This document shows, piece by piece, positions 1 to 10,965 of a stretch of DNA of 64,000 nucleotides. How positions within the stretch are numbered: the first letter of the stretch is position 1; each line of letters opens with the position of its first letter. The DNA comes from Gonocerus acuteangulatus (lineage: Eukaryota > Arthropoda > Insecta > Hemiptera > Coreidae), in contig OX328125.1 in assembly GCA_946811695.1 (NCBI GenBank), positions 39,196,336 through 39,260,335 of the forward strand, given 5' to 3'. Below the pieces are notes generated by a model that was given only the letters and a program-made list of their open reading frames with translations, was not told where the DNA came from and made no database searches. A program made the translations under genes and the position numbers.

Positions 1-683
1 ATTTAAACTAAAACGTTGCCTTTTCAAATAGATGGTTCAGATTAAGGGAAAAAGGCGTAGCTTATAACTAGGAGGTTTAAAGCTATAACGTTGCCTTTTC
101 AAATAGATGGTTCAGATTAAGGGAAAAGGGCGTAGCTTATAACTAGGAGGTTTAAAACTGTAACGTTGCCTTTTCAAATAGATGGTTCAGATTAAGGGAA
201 AAGGGCGTAGCTTATTACTAGGAGGTTTAAAACTATAACGTTGCCTTTTCAAATAGATGGTTCAGATTAAGGGAAAAGGGCGTAGCTTATAACTAGGAGG
301 TTTAAAACTGTAACGTTGCCTTTTCAAATAGATGGTTCAGAATAAGGGAAAAGGGCGTAGCTTATAACAAGGAGGTTTAAAACTATAACGTTGCTTTTTC
401 AAATAAATGGTTCAGAATAAGGGAAAAGGGCGTAGCTTATAACTAGGAGGTTTAAAACTATAACGTTGCCTTTTCAAATAGATGGTTCAGATTAAGGGAA
501 AAGGGCGTAGCTTATAACTAGGAGGTTTAAAACTATAACGTTGCCTTTTCAAATAGATGGTTCAGATTAAGGGAAAAGGGCGTAGCTTATAACTAGGAGG
601 TTTAAAACTATAACGTTGCTTTTTCAAATAGATGGTTCAGATTAAGGGAAAAGGGCGTAGCTTATAACTAGGAGGTTTAAAAC
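1..683. repeat. 75-bp tandem satellite, about 9 copies, runs off left edge
   Basis: The motif cttataactaggaggttta recurs at 61, 136, 211, 286, 361, 436, 511, 586 and 661, exactly 75 bp apart. Copies differ by only a few substitutions (for example gcctttt to gcttttt near 394 and 620). The array ends at about 683 with a clean change into unrelated AT-rich sequence. All reading frames of the unit that I checked contain stops, so it is not coding although 75 is a multiple of three. The left boundary lies outside the window. Confidence 0.95.
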
Positions 684-1527
684 TTCTTTAGCCTTAGCTT
701 TGGCTGACTATTGATAAATATTAAGAGCTTGCCTGACCTCTCAAAGAATTCCCTACAATTTAGGGATAACAAATAAATCAATATTTTTCAATTCTTTGTG
801 TTATAAGTTTTATACGGGATATTAAAGTAACCAAAAAGAAAGTTTTAATTCTTCGAAAACAAAATGACGGCTCTGAGTCCGACGAACAGAAACCCTTTTT
901 TTCACGGTCGACTTTCTATTATAAAAGCCGTCTAAAATCGGTCACAAATTCGTAATAATTCAATGAATCGAAAAATCCCTACGTACTTTACTAGCAAATA
1001 CCATTAGGAATCAGCCGTTAAAATTTGAAGTGGGCTAATTAAAAGCGAAATAAAATATAGCGAAAAATAGTTTTGAGAAAGTCTACTTTAATGTTTCACG
1101 TACCGAAAAGTTCATTTTTCTTTTCTTTTTCTTTTTCTTTTTTTTTTTTTTGATAATTTCTTGTAATAAAGATAAAAAAAATTGGTTTTTCATTTTGAAA
1201 TGTATCGCGACATTAGTTGAAAAATCGAATTCTTGGCGTATTTATAAACTATTCCGGCACATGAACACTTGAATATCATTTTTGATAAGGATCTTGATTT
1301 AAGGAAGCATTTAAGTCCAGAAAATGGTAAAAAGAAAGTTACAAGGTAGAATTACCCTTTAAAGTCGATTTTCTTAAATCAATGTTTTTTTATATAGAGT
1401 CCTACGCTAGAGCCTTTAATTTTGACCCGATCAACTTCAAATTTTAACTACTAATTCCTAATGATATTTGTTAGTATTTATTTCAGTAAAAAATGAATCG
1501 TCACTATATAAAGCGCGAATCTTTTTT

Positions 1528-1561
<34 letters not shown>

Positions 1562-2197
1562 GCTTTTAACTAAAAGCGCAATATTTCGAAAATAGATTTA
1601 ATCCTTGCCCCATTAGAATCAACTTAACACAATGAACCTTTGATAAAGACACATTGCGATTGTAAGCAGAGCTAATACATTGATGATGAATGTTATATAA
1701 ACTAAAATAGCCTTTTTATTCATTAAAAGAGAAAATAATTATAATATAATTTTATTTTAAAAATCTCTACGAGTTTTCAGTCAGCCAAATACTTCTTCAT
1801 GGTCAAAACAAATAATAGTTCATAAAAAGTTTACTCGGCAAATGAGATTGTTGTTTAAGAAAATGGAAATAGTTGGCATGAAGAATGTTTATTTATATTT
1901 ACTTGAGAGGTGAATAAGAAATTTAAGAATGGATTAAGTAGAAAAGGTGAACTATAGATAGATTACAAGCCAAGTGTGAAGATTTAAAAATAAACTGCTT
2001 TCCTTTAATGTGATTCTTTTATATCCCTTTTTCTATTCTTAATTATTTCTTTTAGCTTACATTGTTTACAATTATAAATGAGAAATGTTTCAGGTCTATA
2101 GATTCTTTACATCCTCACATTCTAACAATAAGTTAGTTTTTTTTTTTGTATTTGACTACCAAAATATTCACTCGAAATATTTCATATGGCAAAACAA

Positions 2198-2199
<2 letters not shown>
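684..2199. other. AT-rich spacer with one imperfect inverted repeat
   Basis: No gene was recognised. Sequence at about 965-1045 is an imperfect inverted copy of about 1420-1500 (shared core around ttcaaattttaac and gattcctaatg), suggesting a decayed foldback or TIR element. A poly-T rich tract lies at about 1510-1557. Confidence 0.45.
1085..1325 (+). repeat. Dispersed repeat, copy 1 (matches 3810-3990)
   Basis: The stretch containing ttttgaaatgtatcg, gaaaaatcg and atatcatttttgat is repeated in the same order and orientation at about 3810-3990. The family is not recognised; it is probably an interspersed-element remnant. Confidence 0.55.
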
Positions 2200-2244
<45 letters not shown>

Positions 2245-2262
2245 CACTCACACATACACATA
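2200..2262. repeat. (TA)n microsatellite with CA-rich tail
   Basis: About 40 bp of pure TA is followed by a cacactcacacatacaca stretch. The short open frame through it is only the repeat read as Tyr-Ile. Confidence 0.95.
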
Positions 2263-3429
2263 TTTAGCGTTTACCAAGGCACGACAACATATGATAGTGC
2301 TTTATGAATGATTTCCATGACATTGACGAAGTAATATATTGAAAAATGGTCTTATCCTTAGGAACGATATGGCCAACAAGTAAACTACGTTAAAACATTG
2401 GAGTACACTAAATAAAGATACAATTGAGTGCGTTTGAGGATATTTTTCCTAGACATTTCTTTCCTTATTCTATTTATTTTTTTTTTAAATATCAAATTAG
2501 TTGCACAAAATTGGTCTTACATTAGCAATAATTAATATAATTACAATTTATTGGAGCTGTCAATTGAACAGACGCCAATGCCTCTTATAAACCTTAACAA
2601 AGATTGACATAATTGTCTCCCATTCAAGGAAACTTATGTGATTTATCCTTTCCAAATGCCATTTCAAAATGTCAGAACTTTCCGAGCTTCAACAATCCAC
2701 AACCCTCTTCGCCGCAACCTTCTCCTTTTGGTAGCTGAGTTAATATTACCATATTATAAAAAATTTAATTTTTATTTGTGTTGCTTCTAAATTTGATTTA
2801 CTCTATAATTGGATTTATCTATAATATTGTAATTGTGTAACTAAAAGTACATGTAATAATTGTATTGGCCTTTTTTACGGGGAATGGTGTCAAAAAATGA
2901 ATGATTAGAACATGAAACTGCGTAACTGTCAATGACTACAATAAATAAAAATGTTTCTTATTGTGTAAACCCGGTGGACTTGATGGTTTTTCAATACCAA
3001 CTATTGGAAACTTTATTCCCAATAGTTTCTATTGGCATTTAGCTACTACTAATTTACTATTAGCATAAATATGCTTTGATTGAGCGATGACTAAAGAGGG
3101 AAAAACGTTACACAAAACTGGCTGGCTTTTCCTTTGTCTGGGTGGCCAAGTACAAAAAAGAGCACTGTATGTTTCACAGTACATTACGTAGGTTTGTTGG
3201 ATGGAGCTAAATCACATTTATATTCCAGAATTTGAGCAGAAGGCGCTAAACGAAATTAATTTTTGTACTAATTGTAGAGTCAATTCGATAACTATAAATA
3301 GAAAAGAAAAACGTAAATCAAACACATTTGTTTGTTAATTTATTATCTAAACCTGTTAGATGGGATAAATGCCGTGGCAGGGGATATCTTTTTTTTTTTT
3401 AGTGTTGAGAATAAAAAATGACCTAATTG
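2263..3429. other. AT-rich stretch, nothing recognised
   Basis: No coding frame, RNA gene or paired repeat was recognised. A short run of T lies near 3391. Confidence 0.5.
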
Positions 3430-3775
3430 TAATGGTCGTCGAGTAATGGTTCTATCTGGCCTCCAGCTCCCGTTAGCTGGTTGCCAGAATTCCTTAGTGA
3501 TTACGCTGCTAGAGCTCCTTATCGCGGTCTATGCAGTCGGTGCATACTGCAGCTCATCCTACTGCACGATGCACTCCCATTCACTTATTTGGCAGTCTTA
3601 GCCGATCGGCTGGATTCAAATTTCAAACATCTCATTAGCTCCATTTGGCAAGAAGAAATCTGTGAAATGTATTGCCAGTGGAAGCTGTGTGCGAGCCGTC
3701 CGTTATATAGCCTGTTCGGATAGATGGAAGAGTTCTATTCCGCAGGCGCGTAATTTCCAGGGAAATATTCCCGAC
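3430..3775. other. Compositionally distinct (GC-richer) segment, unidentified
   Basis: This segment is visibly richer in G and C than its surroundings and holds an 80-codon open frame on the plus strand (3481-3723), opening at TTG rather than ATG. The translation matches no family I know. It could be an exon fragment, a TE remnant or a retrocopy. No splice-site or start-codon context supports a gene call. Confidence 0.3.
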
Positions 3776-3809
3776 GTGTAGCACTATGAAAAACTGATTA
3801 TATCTCTTT

Positions 3810-3990
3810 TAATGTACCGAATTTCTTCTTTTTAATTTTTGTTCATATTTTATTATAATAAAGATTAAAAAAAAAGGTTTTAATTTTGAAATGTATCGGG
3901 ACTTCAGATGAAAAATCGGATTTTTGGCACATTTAAAAACTGTTCTGGCATATCTTCTCTTCGATATCATTTTTGATTAGTTAAGGTAGC
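3810..3990 (+). repeat. Dispersed repeat, copy 2 (matches 1085-1325)
   Basis: This is the second copy of the repeat at 1085-1325, sharing ttttgaaatgtatcg, gaaaaatcgg and atatcatttttgat in the same order. It runs directly into a Helentron-like body at about 4005. Confidence 0.55.
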
Positions 3991-4004
3991 ATTTAATCCC
4001 TTAC

Positions 4005-4695
4005 TTTATATGCTTGCAAGTACTAGTTTTATAGGCTTCTTGGCCTAGAAAACGAATAAACCTATTTTTAAGGCGATAGCTTTAACGGTTTTCGAGAAAA
4101 GTGGCAAAATAGTTGTTGAATAAGGTTTTTGGTTTGGGTACTTAGAATCATGGGATTCAGTTAAAATATTTTCTGCATGTTCAAATTTCATTAAAACTAA
4201 TATTTTGAATTCAGGTTACAGTTGGAGTTAAGGAAGGATTAGAATAAAATATTTTATTAAAAGACTTGTAAAGTTTTGGGAACTTCGTATATTTTCCTTA
4301 ATATCTCGAAAACGGTTGGGAATCATGGTAAACGGAAGGTTACCATTCGAAAGCATACTAAATGCACTACAAAAAAAGTTCTAAGGAAAGTTCTGATTAG
4401 GCGATGTCACTCGGAGAAATAAGTGCTTAAAACTTTGAAGTAATTGATTTCGTTTATTCCAACGGGTCTTTTTGTCTGTTTTTATTTCTTATTATTTTTC
4501 AATTGCTTATAGTAGGAGAATGTATTTGACAATAATACATAATAAATAAAATAAAAAAAGAAACTTATTCTTAGAAATATAGCTTTCCAAGAGGTCGAAC
4601 AAAATATTTTCTTTCTATTCTAAACTTTTCAAATGACAATAGGGATATGAACGGAACCGCGCTAAGATGATGCAGTTCCTGCGAGTTGGACTTTT
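4005..4695 (+). mobile_element. Helentron-like (HINE-like) non-autonomous element, subfamily A, 5-prime truncated
   Basis: The right end at about 4653-4695 has the subfamily A subterminal repeat GGAACCGCGCTAA, then the small hairpin GCAGTTCCTGC and a terminal oligo-T. The body (cttgcaagtactagttttat, aggcgatagctttaac, atatctcgaaaacggttggg) matches 19470-19900, 50700-51520 and 56710-57130. The left-end hairpin is missing. It encodes no protein. Confidence 0.7.
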
Positions 4696-5297
4696 GTTAT
4701 GTTGATCGTGGTGTCAATCTGGTTTTTGGTCCTGTTGCACGACAGGTCAAAACATGAATTTCCTCTTTCAAAATTTCCAATTTGCTAGTTTGCCTTATAA
4801 GTATAAAATAAAAAAAAATGCTGTAGATTGCCCGTAATGTGTATGTGTGCAATAAGACTAAGCTTGACACGAAGCAGGCCTGTAATTGCCCTGGGTCCTG
4901 GCTCGGTCGAAGGTCAATTGGTTTGTACTAGCTATCAACGCTCTACGGCTCTAAGTGGCTCCCGCACTTCGGAACAATTTCTTCCATTATCCATCCTATT
5001 CTTCTGACTTATTTTCTCATCGGCAAACCTCTTATCAGATCGGATAATCAGCCTTATATACACCCTGATAAGGTATCATTAGAAATTCTTATGAATGACT
5101 TTCAACCGACGCTTATGCATAAACTTCGACATTATCTTACTTATCTTCGGTAGAGATGTTTATCGAACGAAATCATACCGCTTATAGTCCACGGCACATC
5201 GGTTTCAGTTACATAGATTACCCAAAATTTCTGAAGCCGCCCAATTTGATCTATTTTCAATCTGTTAAATGTTTTTGAAAGCTTCAACGCATTAGTT
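4696..5297. other. Unassigned spacer
   Basis: A somewhat GC-richer patch lies at about 4860-5000 (gcaggcctgtaattgccctg and following). No gene or repeat was recognised. Confidence 0.4.
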
Positions 5298-5418
5298 TTA
5301 GCACTTTCCTCCGAAGGAAAGTAGCTATTGAGGTTGGACTCATGACGGAATTTTTGAAAAATTTCTTCAAATCTTTATCGATCCTACCTAGTAGACACCG
5401 AAAATGACCCCCGTTAAA

Positions 5419-5492
<74 letters not shown>

Positions 5493-6414
5493 ATGTTAAC
5501 ACGATAGCGGCCAGAGTTTTTGTTTTTTCGTCACGAAACTTGGTATATAGCATTCAATTAGCAAACGATTGAACGAGTTCGTTAACCACCAAAGTCGGTC
5601 CACCGGAAGGGGGGGTTTACCCCGAACCCAAAACACTAATTTGACTATGTCAGCCGTAATATTTGTTATATTTCAACGAAACTTGGTATTCGTAGTGGTA
5701 ATATAGAGAGAAAAGTGAGATATAAAAATTAACTAAATCGGTTCATTAGAAGGGGGGGTTTACTCCGGACCCACAATACCAATTCGCCACTACCAGCCGT
5801 GATTTTTGGTATATTTCAACGGAACTCGGCATTCTTAGTGGTAATCTACAGGTAAATATGTGTTGTAAAAATAAACTAAATCGGTTCATTAGAAGGGGGG
5901 GGGGGTTTACTCCTGACCCAAATTCTTAATATACTCATACCGGTCGTAATTTCTGCTGTATTACGACCATGAGAAAGAAGTGTTGTAGAAATGAGCTGAA
6001 TCGGTCAATCGGAAAGCGGGGGTTTAATTTGTAATATATTTCAATAGAAAAGCCCGTCAGACATAGGTTCACAAAGCCGCCGCAAGGAGCGCTTTCTACC
6101 ACTAGAGTGACTGTATCCTGTTCCTGCGTTAGATCAAAATATGAGAAAGTACATAAATCTGGTCTCAACAAATTCTCATTGATATGAGGTTTTTTGTATT
6201 TATTACGAAGTGTAATAGGTACCATGTGTAAACATAACTCTGGAAGCAAATTATTAATTGATCAGTTACTCATTACAAATTTAAAAGAGAACTATTCATG
6301 TTTTTATTTTATTTATGTAGGATATTTTAAGCAAATTGTTCTGGAAAGCAATCTACACTACCCAAATTCTGAGGAAAGTGCTTAGTTATGCAGCTCCTGC
6401 GTGACGGACTTTTT
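5298..6414 (+). mobile_element. Helentron-like (HINE-like) element, subfamily B, near complete
   Basis: The left end is ttttagcactttcctcc, with a perfect hairpin at 5303-5322 (ACTTTCCT / AGGAAAGT). The right end at 6371-6414 has GAGGAAAGTGCTTAG, the hairpin GCAGCTCCTGC and oligo-T. The right-end GGAAAGTGCT is the reverse complement of the left-end AGCACTTTCC, a subterminal inverted repeat. A (TA)n(TG)n microsatellite at 5421-5492 starts about 120 bp from the left end, followed by roughly three degenerate units of about 140 bp around cgaaactyggtattc and a G-run. The open frames at 5284-5553, 5935-6249 and 6194-6585 are incidental. Features match Helentron-associated (DINE-1-like) elements; no Rep/helicase is present. 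Confidence 0.75.
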
Positions 6415-6419
6415 CTAAA

Positions 6420-7149
6420 TAAATTGAAAAGCGGTGAACGGTCTAGTAGGATATGCATGAAAACTATTATTTATTTATTTTGTCCCGCTTCATTGGAGAT
6501 AACACGAGGAACAGTATCCTCTGAGCTTAGCTATTCTAGGAAATCAGCATGGTTATTGGTGTTGGAAATGTGTGTGGTTATGTAATGGTTTAGACGTAGG
6601 GTTCACCTATATAATATCTTATAAGCCAACATTGCAGACGTTTATCAAATAAGGTTGTATATTCATGTATTCTTGAGGTAAGTCAGTATAGTGTTGATGT
6701 GAAAACTATACCTGGAAGCATATTGACCCAAAACCGTAAGCACTAGTATTACTTTCTGGAATTGTGCGGTAAAAAACAGTATTCCTTTCGGCGGATTAGG
6801 CTGGTTAACGAATTTTTTCTTTCGTTTCATACCAAATTTTATCAGAATTGGATATTTTCTATATAGACAAGAGAGAGAGAGAATATACGAACATATTGTA
6901 ATATGTGCTATCTAAATCACAAATCGTTGGGAACGGAGCTTTCTTCTTCCTTCTTGAACCTGTGATGAAAAAAGTTATTTTACTTTTATTATGTGTGCAT
7001 TTTTGAAAGGAATTTTCTAGGATTAATCCTTCCTTTAAAAGTGTTCACCTTGAAAATACCTGAACCTTCCAAATTGTTATGAAAAACTACTATTTGTTTA
7101 AATATGAGTACGAGAATGTCTTGCACAAATACATATGTTCCTATTATAT
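6420..7149. other. AT-rich spacer, nothing recognised
   Basis: A short GA run lies near 6871. No other feature was seen. Confidence 0.5.
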
Positions 7150-7159
7150 TAATGGTTTA

Positions 7160-7380
7160 CGAGGAGACCCGGTAGCCGTGAGGGTTAAGGCGTGAGCTCT
7201 TAACACTCCGTGCCAAAGGTCGTGGGTTCGATTCCCACTAGGGGCGGTGGCTTTTCTTTCGAAAAAAGAAAAGGCATCACCCCTATCCTGGCTAGAAAAG
7301 GGTGGTAACCTATAGATAACCCGTCCTAAAATTCGTAGTTAATAATAAATGGACGTTAAAATTTAAATAAATTAAATAAA
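7160..7380 (+). mobile_element. tRNA-derived SINE, copy 1, with 10-bp TSD
   Basis: The head contains an A-box-like stretch (tagccgtgagggttaaggcg) and a good B box (gggttcgattccc), the internal promoter of RNA polymerase III. The body continues with tcctggctagaaa and ggtaacctatagataacccg and ends in an (AAATTTAAATAAA)-type tail. A perfect direct repeat taatggttta flanks it at 7150-7159 and 7381-7390. The head resembles type II tRNA genes (Ser/Leu class), but the anticodon arm is too changed to assign. Confidence 0.85.
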
Positions 7381-7390
7381 TAATGGTTTA

Positions 7391-8737
7391 GGATGCTTCA
7401 CTTTAATACCATATCCAGCATATGTTAATAAGACATACAGTTTTCGATATAAACAGGTTTTCGCAAAACCTTTTGCAGAAAAATTGGCAAAACGTAACAC
7501 AGTAGAAATTTGCTAATGGCCTTAGCAGCCAATAGGCTAAAAGAATACAAAAAACTAACTGTTAAAAGAAAGTCCATTATTTTAAAACTTTTTTTCGTTA
7601 TATTTTATATGGATCTCTTCTCTTCCTTTCTCCTCCTTAAAACACCTAGAAAAATGATTAAATAAGTAACCGTGTCTTCAATGAACCGAGAATCAATTGA
7701 TTGGCTTTGGCTATTAAAAGCTGCTATGGTCTTATCATAAAAGGTTGGTGACATTCTTTTCACGTGAATAATCTATCTTTTGAACGATCATTGTCGTCTT
7801 ATTTTTCTTAAAATTATTTTCTCACTAAACGTTCCTTACACAAATATGAAATATAAATTGAGTTTTATTATTAAAAGTAATCGTTCTAGATTTAGCCACA
7901 CTAATAACCAAAGTGTGGAGGTGATTATTACGCATGTACCACTAATGTTTTTTTTTTCATTTTTTTTGTCCGAGAGTAACAGGAATTAACATGAAAAATG
8001 AAATAAATAACAATATATAAAGTAGTTAATAAAAAAAATAATAATAAAATTACAGAAAATTGAAATACATATATAGTAATAAAAGCAAATAAGTAAAAAT
8101 AATTCAACAAATTATAAATAAAATAAACATATGAAAAATTAAATAAGCTAATAATATGCAGGGCTAATTCATATTTATTATAATTAATTAGTTTTTAGAA
8201 TTAGAAGAGATTAATAATTATTAATTAGATTTGAAACTCTTAATATTTCGGCTTGTTTGGAATGACACCAAGACATCCGACACTTGAGGCAATACTGAAA
8301 CATTTAAAGAACATAAACATGTACAATGAAATCTAACATCACAATAGTTACCAAGCCAAATTTTTAATTAAAAATATTGGAATACTTTCGTTGAGAATTT
8401 GTAAAACATTCATACAACTGCAAAGATGAACTATTGGCCAATTTTACATTGGACGCAACCAAACTCTTGAGAAGAAAATGCAAATCGCCAAAGAAGCGTA
8501 ACATGAAATTAATAATAATAATATCATTGCATATAAAATTATAATTTGTATAATATTTATTGAAAATTCACAAATCTAAATTGTCTGTCATCACTATTTC
8601 TGATTAAACATAAAAGCCATCAATAGAAAAAATAACGTATCGTTTTGCGACATGACCTTATACGAGGAATGTTATGCGGTGATGCCGAGCACTTGCGCCG
8701 TCCACAAACTCCTCCCTGAGCGTTTTGGGACAGTGCC
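7391..8737. other. AT-rich spacer, nothing recognised
   Basis: Very AT-rich, with ATA and TAA trinucleotide patches around 7990-8240. The open frames here are low-complexity and unsupported. Confidence 0.5.
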
Positions 8738-8821
8738 ATTTAAATTATAAGCAAACAGGAAATAGTTGGGATTCGGCTAAAAAAAAACCTCAATATGATT
8801 TTTGCAAGAAATCTATATTCT

Positions 8822-8856
8822 GTACGTTTCGGCTACTCTTTGGTAGCCTTCTTCAG
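8822..8856 (-). ncRNA. Hammerhead-type ribozyme motif (Penelope terminal repeat)
   Basis: Read on the minus strand: core CTGAAGA, stem II GGCTAC / GTAGCC with loop CAAAGA, then GAAACGTA. The palindromic ACGT after the GAA could form stem III between two copies, as described for dimeric hammerheads in Penelope-like elements. The nucleotide at the cleavage position is A. Confidence 0.7.
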
Positions 8857-8970
8857 CAATGAAAGTGCTCGCAGGCAGAGGAAGACCAAAGTTAACACTT
8901 AAGTAACCATAGTGAATATATATGATATATACTTAAGTGTTAACTTTGGTCTTCCTCTGCACTTTTATTG

Positions 8971-9004
8971 CTGACGAAGGCTACCAAAGAGTAGCCGAAA
9001 CGTC
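8971..9004 (+). ncRNA. Hammerhead-type ribozyme motif (Penelope terminal repeat)
   Basis: Core CTGACGA, stem II GGCTAC / GTAGCC with loop CAAAGA, then GAAACGTC with C at the expected cleavage position. It faces the motif at 8822-8856 in opposite orientation. Confidence 0.75.
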
Positions 9005-9121
9005 CTGAATATAGATTTTTTACAAAAATCGCATTGAGGTTTTTTTAGCCGAATCCCAACTATTCCCTGATTGCTTATCACCTCGACGGCTAACTATCTA
9101 ATCTTCATGATTTAAATTATA

Positions 9122-10799
9122 GTAACATTTTTGCACTTACTACGAGTAAAGAAGCAATGAGAATTTGTTGAGACCAGATTTATGTACTTTCCCTTAGTTT
9201 GATTTGATAAGGAAGTGCGAAAGCAGTTTTTCCTTAAAAAATATTAAACGAAAATGACTGTTGTTCTTTACTAACTGTGTAAATAAGTTGCAAAAAAACA
9301 ATAAAATAAATGATGAATTAATTTAATTTGGAATTAATTTTTCTTAAGTGATATTGTATATAATGAGATCAACTCACTAAATATTTAAATATTATTATTC
9401 AGTTTAAATCATATTTAAACTGAATAATAAATCAATTATAGTGTATTTCGTTACTAAACCATTGTAAATTGATTTCTACATAACTTCTCAAATAATTACA
9501 AGTATTCTTTCTATAAGAATATGAATCAGTAAAACATAATACTATGGTTCGTATTTACCATCTTTATCTGATGGTAAACTTATGAAATTAATACGAAATG
9601 TCATCAAGTACTGATAAAAAAAAAAAAAAAAGTGAGAACAGCCGCAATGCAAGACTTAGAAACACCTGCCTTACTAAAACGTAGTGAAACTATGTACCAA
9701 CGTCATACGTACTCACTGACAAGAATCTTGGAGTGAGAAGTCAAATTAAGAGAGATCAAACAGACAATAGCGGCGAAAAAGGATTAAATAATTTTCCGGC
9801 ATTTAGGTACAAGCTGCTTGGCGCAAGTGAAATAAATAAAAACTATAAAATATTGTAATTAAATTTAAACATTAAGATACACAGTAGCCTGCGAAACTTC
9901 ATAATTTAGGCGAAATGAGCTCATTGTTGGGTAAAATCCAAAATGAATGAATTGTGTTGAACTTATTTAATAGTTGAATACTTAGGCTTAACGGTGACAG
10001 ATGTTTAGTGGTGATCTACTGAACTGTGATGCCTCGTACGTAGCTTCGAAGAATTTAAACTAGCTCACATCAGGTGCTTCGAGACGGGAAGTCGTTAGCA
10101 GTTCTGTTCAACCATTAAGTTCACCTTAATTTAGGGATCCGTTACGCAAATAGGAAACATCAATTACTCCGCGACGATTTTGTGAAAATTCTTGGACCGC
10201 TTTTAAAATCATTGCAATCTGACTAATTTCCAGGAATGTCTTGAATATATGCCCTTGCTTTAATTTTGAATGCTCCTTAAAATAATTTAATTAATATTAA
10301 AAAAAAAAAGAAATTCAATTTTCAAAAAAGGATGAGTACCCTTACCTTCTAGCGTGCTTTCTGTCATTCTTTATGGATGTCTTTAATTCAACAATATTAA
10401 AAGTTAATTCATTACATAGGAGGAAAGTGATTGACTAGGGTTTGGAAGATGCAATATAAAGGGGATTAAAACGTCTCATTTTATTGACACGTTTTAATTT
10501 TTGTTCAACACTCTACACATCCTACGCGGAAGGAAAAAAAAAGATGAAATTCACGTCTTTAACATGTAACAGTACCCTGGTTACGAAGACACGAAATCTT
10601 TGGACAACCACTAACTGGCATGATAAATTTGTGACGGACTACTCCGTAGACGTAACACGATGAATCTTAACAATATTACGTAAGTTCAATCTAAACTGGA
10701 CTAACGCTACAGAGAACAAATTAAGGGCAGCGGACTCTATAGTCAAAGTCTGGCCTGGTAAGTTGTAGCCAGACTGCGTATCGGCTACAGCCTTGTAGT

Positions 10800-10801
<2 letters not shown>
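9122..10801. other. AT-rich spacer with one perfect short palindrome
   Basis: No gene was recognised. 9394-9409 and 9413-9428 form a perfect 16-bp inverted repeat (attattcagtttaaat) with a 3-base loop. The remainder shows no structure that I could assign. Confidence 0.5.

Positions 10802-10872
<71 letters not shown>
10802..10872. repeat. Uninterrupted T71 homopolymer
   Basis: About 71 consecutive T. Read on the minus strand it is a poly(A) tail joined directly to the GC-rich segment at 10873-10965, as expected at the 3-prime end of a retroposed sequence. Confidence 0.95.
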
Positions 10873-10875
<3 letters not shown>

Positions 10876-10965
10876 GGCGCGCCGACAGCTGGGCCATTAG
10901 CGCCGACATCCATGGTGCAGCAGGGAATTTTCTAGACTCTAGACCACGAGGAGACCCTAGTAAGT
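10873..10965 (-). mobile_element. Candidate retroposon 3-prime end (SINE-like), 5-prime truncated
   Basis: On the minus strand a GC-rich stretch (ccatggatgtcggcgctaat, cagctgtcggcgcgccgtt) ends exactly at the A71 tract. The composition contrast and the long tail suggest a retroposed short element. I do not recognise its head, and I could not find a TSD. Confidence 0.4.

Larger units (their letters stand above)
8750..9109. mobile_element. Penelope-derived foldback element with 12-bp TSD and two inverted hammerhead motifs
   Basis: A perfect 12-bp direct repeat atttaaattata lies at 8738-8749 and 9110-9121. Between them are two inverted arms carrying the Penelope terminal motif (tagttgggattcggct near 8763; agccgaatcccaacta near 9046), each with a hammerhead-type motif, closed by a short AT centre with cacttaagt-type symmetry. 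The plus arm extends past the minus arm with cctcgacggctaactatc, the full 3-prime terminus also seen at 41966-41996 and, inverted, at 24542-24570. There is no coding capacity. This looks like an inverted pair of pseudo-LTR ends mobilised without the ORF. Confidence 0.8.

Noticed and set aside
1..683. CRISPR-like array
   Set aside because: Units are contiguous 75-bp repeats without variable spacers, in a eukaryotic context.
7160..7245. Functional tRNA gene
   Set aside because: The anticodon and acceptor arms do not fold convincingly and the sequence recurs with a SINE body, tail and TSDs.
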